From: Isoetes taiwanensis
Lineage: Eukaryota > Streptophyta > Lycopodiopsida > Isoetales > Isoetaceae
Length of the DNA: 64,000 nucleotides
NCBI GenBank assembly: GCA_021234155.1
Contig: JAJEKV010000002.1
Coordinates: 41,313,986-41,377,985, forward strand
Direction: 5' to 3'
Shown: positions 44,861-58,084 of the stretch, piece by piece
Layout: each line of letters begins with the position of its first letter
Numbering within the stretch: position 1 is the first letter of the stretch
Made by a program: the position numbers and the translations under genes
Notes under the pieces: generated by a model
What the model was told of the DNA's origin: nothing
The model's database searches: none
What the model saw: the letters and a program-made list of their open reading frames with translations, nothing else

Positions 44861-47104
44861 CCCTCCTACATCTAACACAAGCAATTTGCCATCCTATTTG
44901 CACTATGGTCACTACCTTCTACATTTTCCTTGCCAAGTGGAGCCCGCATTACATTTCCTCGTCTCCATAATGAAACACATCTCCAAGAAGCATATATCTT
45001 CATCCTTGCTTCTTCTTCTCGCGGCACTACCTCTATTTGATAAAATATGAAATATGGTACCACGTCAAGTGTGATCTCAAGCATTTGGCAATCTAATTCT
45101 ACGACAATGGAGCTCCCAATTAAAAATCCCTCTATTGCTTCCCTCTCAAGCTTTGAATCAAATAAAATGGTGCCCCTCATCTAAGATATCATGGCCTTTT
45201 TCTGGCCTAACCAAACGCTCTAAAATGGTTTCAGAGGGAATGAGGAGATCAAAGGCTAGGAACTTTGAGGATTGAATCCGCCGTATCAAGAAGAGATAAT
45301 GCAAGCAGCTAGAAGGCATCTATGAACAAGGTGCGTATGTGGATAAAGAAGATGAAGAACAAGATAGTGATGTGGGTACAAGAATCTGGACATGGAGGCC
45401 AAAATTTGTACCTAAGGATTGTTCTGAAATGTGTAAGCCAAGTAGGAGCAAGTGGGAGCTGATTAGTGTCTCAAATTTCTAAATTGGTCAGCTTTTGTGA
45501 GTCGCAAGAGTTACCTCCTAGAGGGTCTGTAATAAGATTAAATCATCTCTATATGTTCCTCGGCCCAAAATTCTGTGTTTTGATCCACATCCTGTGAGCA
45601 AATACGTAAAAATGTACCGATTCGAAAACATTGTGAAATTTTTTTTTGTATATTCATTTTAAAGTATGTGGTCTCTGTGATGTTGTCATGAGAAAATGTT
45701 ACTGCATTTACCTCCAATCCTCTGCTTTTTTCTCGTGAGTGATCAAAGAAGCAATGTTTGCATCAATCTGGCTATAAAAAGTCTTTGAGAGAATTAGAAG
45801 CCTAGAAGAATGTGAATACATCTAGTGTCGTTTGTATGTACCGGCTTCTAAGACTAGAGCTAAAAAATCCTCAAGGCATGTAAAAGAGTTAGAGATTGCA
45901 AACAAGGCAAATTTAGAAAGAAAAACGAGAGTCTCATGAAGAAAATGGCAGATGAGAGAATTGTGGTAAACCGCACAAAGACTTAAGATAGAATGCGAAA
46001 GCTTCGTAAACCGTTAAGGAAGAAGCTGTAAACAAAAAGGAAAGTAAAACGTAAAAGTAGAATTGCAAACCGGGTCCTGAAGGTCCGTGAGGCAAAAGGA
46101 GGGCTTACAAGAGGTTGCCTGACACCATATTTGCAAGGATTGTCCCTAAATGGAAGAAATGTTGCACTGTGGTAAGGAGGGTGCCCCACTTTTAAGTACA
46201 CACTGCCGAAAAAGAACATCCATTTGGAGACCTTTTCCTGAACTCCAAATGACCCGCTAAAAACATCAACAGTACATTAGAAAGTTAGCTTTAATATAAT
46301 AACAAAAAAATGGAATAAAAATTAGAAACATATGCTCAATTCTCACTTCTTGAAATAGGTAGGTTCATGACCCCATGGCACGGGGCCTATGATGGCTCAA
46401 TGTGATCAGGGCACACATGCAGCTCGCATGGTTCATACAGAACCCCTTTGGCACACCATCTATTCCAACTATGGCACCAACAACTCCTAAATGGTTCATT
46501 GTCTTTTATCTAATGGATCGCTTCCATGACTAGTTCCGCTTCACACTTAACTTCTAAATGGCAATCGATTCGCTAAACCTCGTTTAATGTTGTGGGAAGA
46601 AGGAATTGAACCTTCTTAACTAAATGAATTTGCTGGACCCACTCAACCCCACCTCGCAATACACACTAAGTGCACGCGATTAGTAAGAGATTAATCACTA
46701 GAATAATAATGGTAGCTGCCGATGCCACTATTAACGTCCATGGAATAATTTGCAAGATATGAGCTTAGTTACCTTGATTACAATAGTCCAAACAATATAT
46801 CTTCAACTAAAATCAGACTGAATTTCAAATAGAAAAGCTGTATTGTGACTTCACAAATATGAAAATCCATAAAAAGGAGTGCAAGTAGACTTTAAGCCAA
46901 AATTGCAATCATTGTGCAAGCTGCTGTACAGTAATATTACACATGCATGTCATGTGATCCATGCTTGTAAAACAACAAATCACCAACAAGGTCGTGGTTC
47001 CCAAAAGGGAATTTAATAAAGGTTATATAATTCCAAGTGACATTTGTCTCCAAAAAATAAACAAACAACAAATGGCAAAAGGTACACCTTAAACTTCATT
47101 AGCT
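44861..47104. other. intergenic, nothing recognised
   Basis: A minus frame (44872-45180) precedes the thioredoxin-like exon but shows no thioredoxin active site. The + strand at 45300-45460 has an acidic coding-like stretch (DEEQDSDVGTRIWTWRPKF) without a recognisable family. Otherwise AT-rich, with a T-run near 45640. Confidence 0.4.
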
Positions 47105-47404
47105 TCACTGCTCAGGTCTCTGTTCCCTATAAACATCATCAAGGCACTTAATCTTTTGCAAGGGGTGGCTCGTAATCATCACCGGTAGCCTCCCATTCTC
47201 CAAGTCCAAGACATGTACATTCATATCAACTTCCCGGGGTGAGAGCAATTCCGCAAAGGCATGAGCCCCAATCTTCATCCATGCCTCATCGCAGCTACGC
47301 GGCCTCTTTGAAGGCTTATTACAAAAAGGAAGCTTCCTAGAATGTCCACTCATAAATGCTTTCACAATCTCATTACCTTTTATTAATGGTGGGTGCCACC
47401 TCAC
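47105..47404 (-). CDS. unrecognised open frame, 99 codons
   Basis: An uninterrupted minus frame with protein-like composition (SGHSRKLPFCNKPSKRPRSC, then MKIGAHAFAELLSPREVDMN, then VHVLDLENGRLPVMI). An A-run on the + strand at 47414 precedes the ATG. I do not recognise the family. It could be an exon or part of an element. Confidence 0.3.
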   Translation of the reverse strand: MRWHPPLIKGNEIVKAFMSGHSRKLPFCNKPSKRPRSCDEAWMKIGAHAFAELLSPREVDMNVHVLDLENGRLPVMITSHPLQKIKCLDDVYREQRPEQ

Positions 47405-47780
47405 CCTCCTTTTAAAAAAAAAATAAATTTAATAAAAGTCATGGTTAGGATTTATGCTCACCTTTGATCTAATCTGCTAAGATCCTCAAGCATACCAAAT
47501 ATTGTTTCACCTCATCACATGGTACACTGCGTACATAACAAACGGCTAAACTTGGGCCGCTGATACAAACATACATTCAATACCGAGATCAATCTGGATT
47601 AAGCTAGTAAACGCCGAGGTGGCTGCACTAATATTATTAAAATTACTTAGCACTATCATTAAGAAAATCACTAATAGTGGCACTAACATTAAACACAATT
47701 ACTAAAAGTGGCATTAACATTGTAGAGGTACTAACCCTTAGCACTTCTTACCACAAAAATGCTCGATTATCAACCATCAA
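47405..47780. other. intergenic with short direct repeats
   Basis: Around 47630-47720 the words 'aattactta.cactat.attaa', 'actaatagtggcactaacat' and 'actaaaagtggcattaacat' repeat three times. No gene. Confidence 0.5.
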
Positions 47781-48500
47781 TAGTAGAATAGAATCAAATA
47801 GAATAGTCTTTTTAATCATCCACGAAGACCAATCAGCATGTGGGACCCAATAAAAGAGCGCAACAAGCTTACTGTCCGGGTTAAAAAACCACTGATCCGA
47901 AAGGTTTTCAAGTGAAAAATCATGACAGCAATAAGAGTGCTGTCAAACCATACAAATATATATATCATGAGATATACACAAATCAGGTAAATGTCGAAGA
48001 ACAAAGCTGATGACCCACATCCATGACATCCTCGGCACATCCCAAAGCATCTAGACTACACATAGTGTGATAGCCGTGCCCCATCAATTCAAGATAGCGA
48101 CGTGATTTTGATCATAATGTACCGAGGGTATGGCATCTATCCTTGATCGCCCCATTTGGCACACCGACAAAGCCTCGGCCCTCGGCATAGCCTCAATCCA
48201 TCTGCATGTCTCAATTCAGAGAAGGTGGACACGTGTGCGAATGGAAGCAATGAGTCTATGTCTTTTCACAGGCAGATGGGTGCGCAGATAGTGTTGCAGA
48301 CCCTATTCCAAGGGGGGGTTTATGTGGTGCTGGTAATGTGTTGTTTTGAGGTGTTCAAGAGCGCCGACATCCCAGAGCTTGCTAAGGAAGCAAGCGTCTA
48401 GGTATTGCCTCAAGCGGTCAACTTGTGTATGCACTTGTGCCTCTACATATTCCATCTGGCAAGCCACTAAGCTCAAGCCTTCCAATGTATCTTTTAGGCT
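47781..48500 (-). mobile_element. LINE 3' end (5'-truncated copy)
   Basis: The tail microsatellite (TAGAA)n at 47781-47806 is followed on + by ttttaatcatccacgaagac and caatcagcatgtgggaccca, the family 3' terminus. At 48303-48485 the minus frame contains RLRQYLDACFLSKLWDVGAL and HINPPLE. This aligns with the C-terminal protein part of the copies at 58.6 kb (YLDSCFW) and 62.6 kb (RYLDACFMAITGLHCFLEAV). The copy ends at about 48500 with no RT core, so it is 5'-truncated. Confidence 0.7.
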
Positions 48501-51396
48501 TATGCGCCATTACCATGTAGGTAGAATTGTTTCATCAAAAAATGACGGCACCATTTTTTCTTGATTTTTGTCCTTTCCACTATTTTTCTCGCTCTCAAAA
48601 CCCAAATCTTGGCAATTTTCTCCGACTCCATCAATTTCTACTCATTTTGAAGGAGATTTACTTACGCCTCAGAGGGCCGCGATCAATCAATTCCTCAAAC
48701 TTCCTCAGCTCTGATGGATGTGTAATACCTTCACAATTCTCAAGCATAGACCGAAAGATTTACTTGTGGATTTTTGAAGAATCGTGTCATCAATATATTA
48801 AAAGAATGGTAATGTTAAGCGCGAGGAGGAAGGAGAATCAGTTCCGCAAGAGACAAATATACCTCGACACTCCACAACAAACTCACAAAAACTACAATCC
48901 CCTAAATGCCGCATAAACCTAATCTTCACCATCTACAACACCCAAGAAGTCCCGCCAAATGGCAAACTTCATTTACTAATCCCGAGAATACCGTAAAGCT
49001 TTGAAATAGCTTGTACCTCGAAAGTCAAGGAATCGAGACGGTACGCCTAATCCCCAAAGATCCACAACCGCCGCTCAAATTAGCCACACCAACCGCCACG
49101 ACAGATGTGGCTGCTGCCGCAAGAGTACAAGCACCGGATACACATGAAGTTTTATTTGTGGTCTTTTATCGTGATCCTCTTGGAATTATGGAATTTTGAT
49201 AACAAACAATTTCTTTCCGACTTTTTATTTCATCAAGAGTACACCTTTGTTCCTAGTCGCATTGAATTTGAAATGTAGGATGCTTAATTTTGGTTGAGGA
49301 ATTCATAGGTGACATAAAATTCAAAGAACATGAATTTTAGAGTTAATCGCGGGATCAAGGTAAGAAAAGATCATTGTGAAGGTTTACACAGAGAATTAAC
49401 GAACTTCAATTTAGCGCGCTTTGTCCTTAGAATTGTCTTTTCATGGCGAATTCATGGTTAATTGATCCATCTTAGGTGTAGATTTCTTCTTCCTCTTCGA
49501 TCTTCCTCATCTTCTCTGCCTTCAAGCTCCTTTTTTCCTCATAAATGAGTCAGTCCGTTATTCCTAAAAAAGTTTTTTTCTTCCCAAAAACCCTAAACAT
49601 TCAAACTATTTCGATTCTCCATCAAGCTTTGCATCTCCCACTTCCCACAAAGTCAATCTCTTTCTACGCTAAGTGATCTATTAAAACCCTTCCCGATTTC
49701 CCTTAAATTGGGAGATCTTTTCTAACTTGGGTCTCTCAAATAAAGGCATGCATCCTCTTGACTACTCTCCAATATGGGATAATTTGTGCAAAGATGCGTG
49801 ATAAATGGCACTCCCGTGCCTCTGATGCCAATGGTGTTCCCAGAACCAAACCTGGTGTTCCTTGTGGCCCGTGGTTCCAACCTAAATCGACCACAATGGG
49901 CAAATGATTTGGACCCTTTTGAAAGCTGTGACCCGCCATCTCGTGGGATATGTTTAAAGGTATTACCGTGAAAATCTCCCTTTTGATAGCCTTTTAGAAT
50001 TGAAACACTCAAAACAATGCCGCCATTGTGAGAGTTAGCAAAGGTTGGCCTTAAAATTGACAGGATATGGGATCAATTACTCAAATTTCATAAAGTGATA
50101 ATTATCAACTCTATCTTCTGGCTGAATTATTCCCTATTCATGATTGAATGTGGCAACACACGCATCGCGAATCCATTTTCTCAAGATCGAACTGCAGAAT
50201 CAGGATTGTTTTCACTGTCTTTTCCTAAATGGGACCCTTCTTGGCTCTCTCAATAAGCCGGATGTGACCGGTATTGCCTCTCAGGACAATGAGTGATTTT
50301 ATATCCTATCTATTGGTAGCCAAGAATGCTATTCGGTGCTATGCTTCGATGGCGTGCCATTTTCCTCGCCTGGCTACAGCTTTAGCACTTTACTTCTTTT
50401 ACATCGAGCAAATCCGTGATTCGCAGTAACTCGACGAGCCGGGCCACCATAAAGTTGAAGGCAAAGTGACGCTTCTGAGAAGGCCACCTTCAGTCATGAA
50501 AGTTTTTGGCTTAAACCTTCGCGCACAGCACAATCCATGATGAATAAGGATTAATTCTCCTGTTGCCGAAATTAATGATTTAATCGTCCACCTATCGCTA
50601 GTGTGATTCTATCGGAATTTGAAATAATTCATATTTTGAGCTTACAAAACTCTCGCTTTTTTATCCGAATTCCGCAGCCTAAAGGCGGCTACCAAAACTA
50701 CCCTGCTGAGGTACAAGCTCCCCCTTGCATTTCTAAATTTTTTAAGGGACCAAACTAAGAACTCGGTTTGGCAGAGTTACTAAAGAACACCCATTGCTTC
50801 CAGAAAGAATCAAACTTCGGCTGGAGGGAAAGAATCTAAGAAGTATCAAATGGGCGTATGTTCCAAGTGCTGATTTTTTGCAAACTGGAAAACCTATGCC
50901 CAAACCGCAAGATATTACATCAAGTTAATCAAGCCCTCAGCTCAAGACATCACTCTCCCATTTGATAGAGAGAGTTTATCGTAAAACCGCTTCCAAATAA
51001 ATTGGAGGAACCCCTGGTAAGGCTTTGCTCGTCACATAATGCAGCTGTACTGCGTAATCCCTATCTAGTTTAAGGTTAATTAAGTAAAGTCTTGCGTTAG
51101 ATACACAGACGGCCCAACAAAAGAAAACATGTGAATGTTTTTCGAGAATAATTAACAGACCGCCAATCACATCAGGTCACTCTCCCCATATATGAGGACA
51201 GCCAGAAGGGAATTGGCGTAAACATGCCGACTGCTGAGAATGGAAGGTCCCATCAAGAATCCTACCTGCAAACTTCAAGGATCTAGAAGACTAGATGCAA
51301 AAGGAGAAGAGGCGTATGTGGATGGATTTGTTCTCAAGGAGGAAGATGGAACAGAGTTGTAGATGAGCAAGCTCTCCAAGCTTTTCTAGATGCTGC
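48501..51396. other. intergenic, nothing recognised
   Basis: A 129-codon + frame (48527-48916) and overlapping frames on both strands at 49722-50012 are the longest; none shows a family motif. I see no element ends or RNA genes. Confidence 0.4.
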
Positions 51397-51852
51397 ATGT
51401 CGGCAGAACACTTCCAAAGTTTGCAAAAGAATTCAAAGAAAGAAATTTCTATTCTCAATTTATATTTGAAAAATTATGAAACTAACATGAAGTTCGGTAT
51501 GCTGGCAAAAGCATGTGCCTCACCGTACCAAAAACAGGAAATCCAAGAAGAATCTCCTAAACCGAATGGGAAACTTATAATTTCCCAATGTCCAAAGTGC
51601 TGGGCAACCACATGTGAGGGTCGGCTCATAAGCTGTATAAATATGAATTGCATGTTGCTTAATTCATGTGGTTATATTTACCATGTAATATGTTTCCGTT
51701 GTTGTGCCGAAGGCATGCATTGCATTGTGAATCGCAACAAGATGTTGAGGTTCCTCCAAGTATTCTTGATGTTCCTCGGTTTCCATGGAACTCAAGCCAC
51801 CGTGTTCGTGATGAAGAAGAATCATGTGAAGAAACGTAAATGTAAGAAGTAG
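51397..51852 (+). CDS. Cys/His-rich open frame (possible PHD-like zinc finger)
   Basis: A 151-codon + frame. Residues about 66-108 contain CPKC, then C and C at short spacing (CEGRLISCINMNC), then SCGYIYHVICFRCC. C-x2-C ... C-x4-H-x2-C is the kind of ligand spacing seen in PHD and RING-like zinc fingers, though the full set is irregular. The N-terminal third is polar and lysine-rich, and the C-terminal end is strongly basic (KKNHVKKRKCKK). It could be a host exon or part of the transposase-like region on the other strand at 54-56 kb. I cannot name it. Confidence 0.35.
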   Translation: MSAEHFQSLQKNSKKEISILNLYLKNYETNMKFGMLAKACASPYQKQEIQEESPKPNGKLIISQCPKCWATTCEGRLISCINMNCMLLNSCGYIYHVICFRCCAEGMHCIVNRNKMLRFLQVFLMFLGFHGTQATVFVMKKNHVKKRKCKK

Positions 51853-54318
51853 AAAAACCGCCAGAGAAAACCGCTGGTATAGCGGTAGAAAAACCAAGAA
51901 GATCGAAAAAGGTATGAGGTGACACCTGGAAGAAGAGATTCTGAGAAGAAACTAGCTCGAAAGCACCTCTATGTATAATGATCCACCAAGTCGGTATCAG
52001 CCCATGTGAGTGGCAGCAGTACAAATATGCTACTTGTCATGTGGTCTAGGTACTGGCCCAAGATTTTCTCAAGTTAGTTAAAGTTTCTGTTTCAGTTTGT
52101 TTATTCCTTGCGTATCCAATTGATGTGGACAAGGTTAGTCCAATGTGAAGTTTTCTCACTTCAGCCTCGTGAAGATAGTCCTCGCATAGGCAAGAAAGTA
52201 CAGTAAAAAATTAAATTACAGTGGTCATGGAGTACAATTACTTAAACATTTTTTGTCATATTATTACCAAAGGATGGTAAGTTGTAGTATTGAACTTGTC
52301 CAAAGACTATTTTATAAAGGTATGATTTGTCTCCAAAAATGAAAGGTAAGCAACATTTCAACATATGTATCATTTACTCATGTGCATTTGACTCACATCA
52401 CCTTTTTAAATGCGTAAAAATTTCAAAAAGTGGTTGGACAGATGGTGCCGTGGGAAACTGAGCGCCTAAAATGAGGGCTATCTGAAAACGCATCACTCCA
52501 GCTAGTAAGGTGCTACCTTTTTCTACATTACGTGTTCACAATAGTTTTATTTTAGACTCCACTCCAACTTGTATTATGTGATCCTCCGGGCCTCAGCCGG
52601 TAGCCACCCAAGAAATGCCAATTACCTGAGCACTTGTGGGTAAGTTATCTTGCAAATTTGGTTCAGACAAATAAATTTCTTAACATTGACTTGTTTTGTT
52701 TAAGTGTGTCGGTGAGTTGAGCATGCGGGTGATCTCACCAAAGATCGAGATATTCTTCCAAAGATGCAGGAAAGGTCGTTGTTCCACAAATCCCATGTTC
52801 TCTATGGAAGATGATGTTACCATGGGAGAAGGTTGGAGAAGAAGATGATAAGAAGTTGTACCAGAATTCCTCATGTTGGCACATCGCTTAATCTCCATGT
52901 TGACACAATAATCGCTTTATGTTGACAATATCGCTTATCGCACCACCCCTTTTCCCTTAGGTGCAAAGAAGTTTTGAAATATTTTTGTACACTCTCTATA
53001 TGAAATGACAGTAGTTTCTATGAAATCAAATGATATGTTTGCTTGATATTTGCACTTTTGTTATGAATATCTTATGTATGAAAGTTAGAAGTATAATTCA
53101 TACAAATTTCAATGCAAACACACTTCAAATTCATTTTCAATTCACACACACCCAAAGACATTTCCAATTCAATTGACAATCAAATTCAATTCAAACTAAA
53201 TTAACACAATTCCACCATATAATGAATTGGTTAGGAATTTCATTACAAATCAATGACCACAATACAATGGTTAAAATTTCACGTCGTCGAAATAATGGTT
53301 ACAATCATAGAATTGTACAAGTCAAACAAATTTAAAAGAATTCACGTTTCTTCTTCCCTCGAAGTTTCTTGTTCTTTTGTTAAATTCTACCACTTGATGC
53401 GGTGTCTATCCTCGAAGTTTTGAGCTATCAATGCAATCGCTTTTGGTGGCAAGTCAGTCCAATATTTGTTATGTGTATCTTCTCTCAAGTGTATCAAAAC
53501 AGCTTACTGCACTTAATCTGGTCAACCCAAACCAAACAGAGCAACTACCACTTAAGAGAACATTACACCTCGTTCATTTACCAAGAACTATATCCGTCAC
53601 TCTAAGAACTTGTAGAATAAACCAGCCATTAACTACTCATTTCAAACTTTTGGCCCATGGATCTTGAATGCCTTCTCCACCACATGTTCTTCACCTTGTG
53701 CACTTCAAAGACATAGAAGTTGCTGTCCCGGCTCGCAAAACCAGTAAAAATTATCTCCAATCGAAGGAATATCGACTTTCATTGAGGATCACCTTCAAAA
53801 AACAGGCTATCCACAAACATCTTCCACATAATCGACTGTCTTAGCTTTTCTCGTGAGTATTGCCATGTGCCTATTCTAAATTTGTTAGGGCACTTGGCAT
53901 GTTTGCCTAACCAACAAATTTTTGCGATGTAAAAACAACCTGTAATCCATATGAGCAACTTGTAGGATCTCAGAGTTTGAATTGGCCTAATGGAATGAAA
54001 TCCTGTTTGAACCAAAGTGAAGTACAATCATACCTTCTCAATCTATCAACCTCGCTTCACTCCACTTCCTTAAAACTGCTTTAGGAAAGAAACCAAGATT
54101 TCAACACACAATAACATTCAAAAAAGCAGATTTTCAAAGACACACTAGCTAAAAGCGTGATTTCAAGATACCCCGAACTCACTTTTGCTCCTCGACAGAG
54201 TTGTCCTCAAATGCTTGACTAGAAAACTACCGTATCATGCATTTCTGAGTGGTACTGATCCTCTTTTTCAACATCTCATGTGTAAGAGCTCGCTTAATGA
54301 CACCAAAGACTCATCGGT
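51853..54318. other. intergenic; A/C-rich low-complexity tract
   Basis: No gene recognised. At 53100-53260 there is an A/C/T-biased low-complexity stretch built on 'caattcaa' and 'caaattcaattc'. Other frames here are short and without motifs. Confidence 0.45.
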
Positions 54319-55980
54319 TCACCCTGCTCTATTATCACAAGAAAACAAATTAAACGCAAATCCATTGGACAAAAGAATGTAGTTACCTTTGCCATGATAG
54401 GAGGCAAAGTAATTATAATTTATTGAAATCTGTTGAAGGGTAGTTTCTACCAAGGAAATAAAAGTTCCTGCTCCTTTGAACTGAGATGAGCAACCATCGC
54501 ACTGCCACATGATGTGTCTCATATAATTTTTTACCGCCATGTTTGTCAAAAAATACACATGATGCTTGTTCAAACAATAATCGCAGACAAACAAGGTATC
54601 GTGGTCCTCGCTATCCGACATGTAGAAATGAATTCTTCTCTCATTTTCATCCAAACTTGATCATCTCACAATGTTGCATGTCTCAGATGTATTATGCACT
54701 AAAATTGTGCATTGATCATTCCTTTCCAAAGTAGTAGACTCAGATTCTCAATAATCTTAAAAGTATAATTCTCAAAGAAAATCTATGACAGAAACTATGT
54801 GGTGTCCTTAGAAAATGTTGCCAAACACCCTCGAATTGTTTGGCCCCGCCATCTTCCTTCATAATTATGTGGTATAAACTCTTTAAGACACTCTTGGCTT
54901 CCCGGATAATCTCTACGTTAGCTAGATTTGTAAACCAAATTTTGGTAACTGGGTTTAGTAGAAATCTTGTACCCTCCCTTGCCATCAAAGTAATGTGTTC
55001 TCCAATGGGTTCAAGTACCTCAGAATGGTAATGATGTGATCAATGTGATATAACTGGGATAAAATAAAGCTGGAATCTAACCTTGTCATAGGTCTTCCAT
55101 TCAATGTTGTGTCCCGAATGTATTTCCCAATTCATTTGACAGGTTGGTAACTTGGCAGCCCACAATTTGCACTTGAGACGTCGCACTATGCGCGTGCATG
55201 CCACTCCTCGCTTCATCATCCTTGACAAACCAAAGGATCTCCAAAGCTCACCGGGTAGAAGAGTATGTACATTTATTTGTCATGCAAGTTGGCCCAGGCC
55301 ACAAACCACACAAGTGCACTTGCGCCAGCCCCATGTAATTTCTCATCATGCCTAACCTTATTTATTGCTTGCTTCCACGAAATCAAGCTTTCATGTGATA
55401 CACACAAATGCAAGTTTCTTATCCCTAACCTTCCTTACATGGTGGTTTCTGTGAGCATGAAACATCAAAAGACAAGTCAAACTTGGGATATTCGCTAGCA
55501 AACGCTTATAGAAAAGTAACCTCGCAAGTGCAAATTCACAAGCTATAAAAAGAATTTAAAAGGCCAACAAAAGATCAATATATAGAAACACTTACTCTTG
55601 AGTTTCCTCTAGAAAATGCAAGGGATGCATTATGTTCACTCCTTTGCCTAGTCCGGGATCTTCACCACATGTTTTTGTAAGGTGATACTCGTTATTCCTC
55701 CAAAAGTCAACTACAAGTTTCCTTCCGATCATAAGCAGTTTTTCTTGTCACTTCGAAAAGTTTTCTGAACATTGACCATGGTCCTTCCCCATGTTCAAGA
55801 ACAAGTCTTCTCTTAACAAAGAACAGAGACAATTCTTCTATTCAGTTTAGTTGCTTTGCAAAGGCCCTTCTATTTGTGTCAAGATTGACAGAGTAAGCCA
55901 TGGCAAAGACTTCGCTTCCATGCATCTCAGATCCTTTGCATATTTGTGGGTCAAGTAAATGAATCCTTTCGTTGTCCACT
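54319..55980 (-). mobile_element. transposase-like coding region (D-G-C-x-x-Q-F-K type), intron-containing
   Basis: Several minus-strand blocks in the same direction look coding. From 5' to 3': ICKGSEMHGSEVFAMAYSVN and ELSLFFVKRRLVLEHGEGPW (55,760-55,960); VVDFWRNNEYHLTK to GVNIMHPLHFLEETQ, ending at a GTAAGTG donor (about 55,590); CQMNWEIHSGHNIEWKTY (about 55,120); EGTRFLLNPVTKIWFTNLAN and IREAKSVLKSLYHIIMKEDG (54,840-54,980); and finally DSEDHDTLFVCDYCLNKHH, MRHIMWQCDGCSSQFKG, ASYHGKGNY (54,400-54,620). The last block matches a pattern I know from uncharacterised transposase-like proteins: W-S-D-G-C-x-x-Q-F-K followed by G-H-G-K-G. Stops separate some blocks. No terminal repeats were found, and the assignment to a mobile element is inferred. 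Confidence 0.5.
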
Positions 55981-58084
55981 ATAGCTTATTGTTTTGAATT
56001 CTTTGGTGGTTTGAACACCTAGACCGTGCAACCATTTGGTCGCACTCCCTTAGAATATCTTCCCTATCTTTTCACTAGCATTCTACAAATATTATTAACA
56101 AGTTTGCCAATATTCTTTGACAATCTTTTCTTTTTGTGCTTGAATCACCATTCACTATTTGTTCCATCACCGCAGCCTCCCTTTTCTCAGTTTTGTCTTT
56201 CTTTTTCTTCTTTGTTCGCCTTCTCTTCTTCCTAAAAAAAAACACCTAAAGAAGCTAACAAAAGTTAATTTGTAAAGGATTCATAAAACAACCGAGATAC
56301 AACTTGACATACCTTCAATATCCATTGGAGCTTGTGTCCATTTTGATGTAATTCACCATGTGTCAGCTCTCTCTCGCCATAAAATCAGCTTTGTGTTTCT
56401 TCATAACAAAATTCACCACCACAATTCTCGAAAGACAAATCAAGAACTAAGTTAGTCATGAAGTTTCTTTTACACAAACAAACAACAATATAATAAATCA
56501 ATTACCCCGATCCTCTTACATTCCATTTTGTGTCATTCAAAGATAACTTCAAAGATGCTTCTTCACGTAAATATCTTACACCACCTTAGATTTAGTTTTT
56601 ACATTCAATATCATTTCTAAAATTCACCGTTACATCTAAACAAGCACTTTCAACAACATACCTCATATCTCTGCTTTCATGTAGAATATCCTCTGCTCTT
56701 GTTTCATCTTGGACAAAATAGCAGTTCGCTCTCCTATCAAGGCACAACAGCTTAAAAATTAAGTGTCCATGTTAGCCAAGAACAAAGTGCAAGTAGCTAT
56801 GGTATACCCCTTCACGGAATCATCTTGTCATCAAAATTTGTCGAAATCCAAGGCAAGATCTATAAATCTTTCTATTGTCGCTGGAAATTGTTGTAAGCCC
56901 GATAGAATTGTGCTGTGGATCAAATTGCACCTGCTTGGCCAAAGAAGACAGAAGGCGGAATTCCACCATAGTGATGTGATGAATGAATTGCAATAAATTT
57001 TGCAAGAACAATGACACAACACCGCCATTTCCTATTTCAATTCCAAAATTCCAGCCCAAACGTATCCAAGAAAAGAATCTCCTCCTCGCTTCAGAATTTT
57101 GCATGACGCAGCTCTAATGAAGGGCTTAAAATTCCGCGGATTCGGCCGAGGACTGGGCGCGGACGCCTCATAATGAAGTTCGAAAAGCAGCTTTTCAGCA
57201 TGGTGTTTCTACATGCTTTTTGTACATGTCAAGCAAAAAACACCTTCTTCCATTTTCAATTCTTTGGGACCTTACATTGCCTTTGATAATTTCCCCTACA
57301 GCTACAAAGATGTTATATCCAAATTAGACCTTTCTAAACCTATACCAACCAATCGCTCCATACACCGACTTCTTGGCTACCTTAATTCCTACATCTTAGA
57401 TGGATTGGTCTACCATGTATTTGTCTCAAGTGTACCTCCTAGACTCACAAATATTGTTGTGTTGAAAATAATATCTTAAGCATTGAGAAAGGGAAAGGGA
57501 CAGATGGCTCCAATTACAAAGATACAAAGAAAATAATCTTCAACAAGGAAGTGTTATGAAACATTACCTCAAAAAGGTAAATGCGTATCTCGCAAAGAGG
57601 GCGTAATAAGAATAATAAAATGGCAGCTTTCAAGAGGATCCGTGAGGAAGAAAAAGTTGCTAATGATAGTCCTCCAACTCGACCGCCTCCCATTAGCTTC
57701 AAGAGTCAACTTTCTCAAGACTCCTCCTTGGAGCAAAATTTCAAATAAATCTATGTTTTGAACAGAGGTTTCCCTGGTATGATGCACAATATTTCATGCA
57801 AAGAAGGAAAAGGAAAAGATCCCCCACTTAAATATTATCTCAAAACAAACTCGTGAATGTCAAGTACCGAGCACACCGATAATTATAAGAAGTTTCTAAA
57901 AGGGCAAAATCAAGCAGGGCCAATGATACCCTCTCACCAAACTCAACACATATGAAAGAAGAAATCTGTCCTCTCAACATCAAAAACTTATGGGGACCGT
58001 AAAAGTCAATAAAGGTATTGTTGTCCATTCAGAACCCAAAGAAATGCAAAAGGATACAAAATGCAATTCTGGTACCTGGTTACC
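55981..58084. other. intergenic, nothing recognised
   Basis: T-rich on + around 56,050-56,240. Frames at 56,763-57,104 and 57,213-57,479 have no family signature. No repeats or element ends. Confidence 0.45.
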
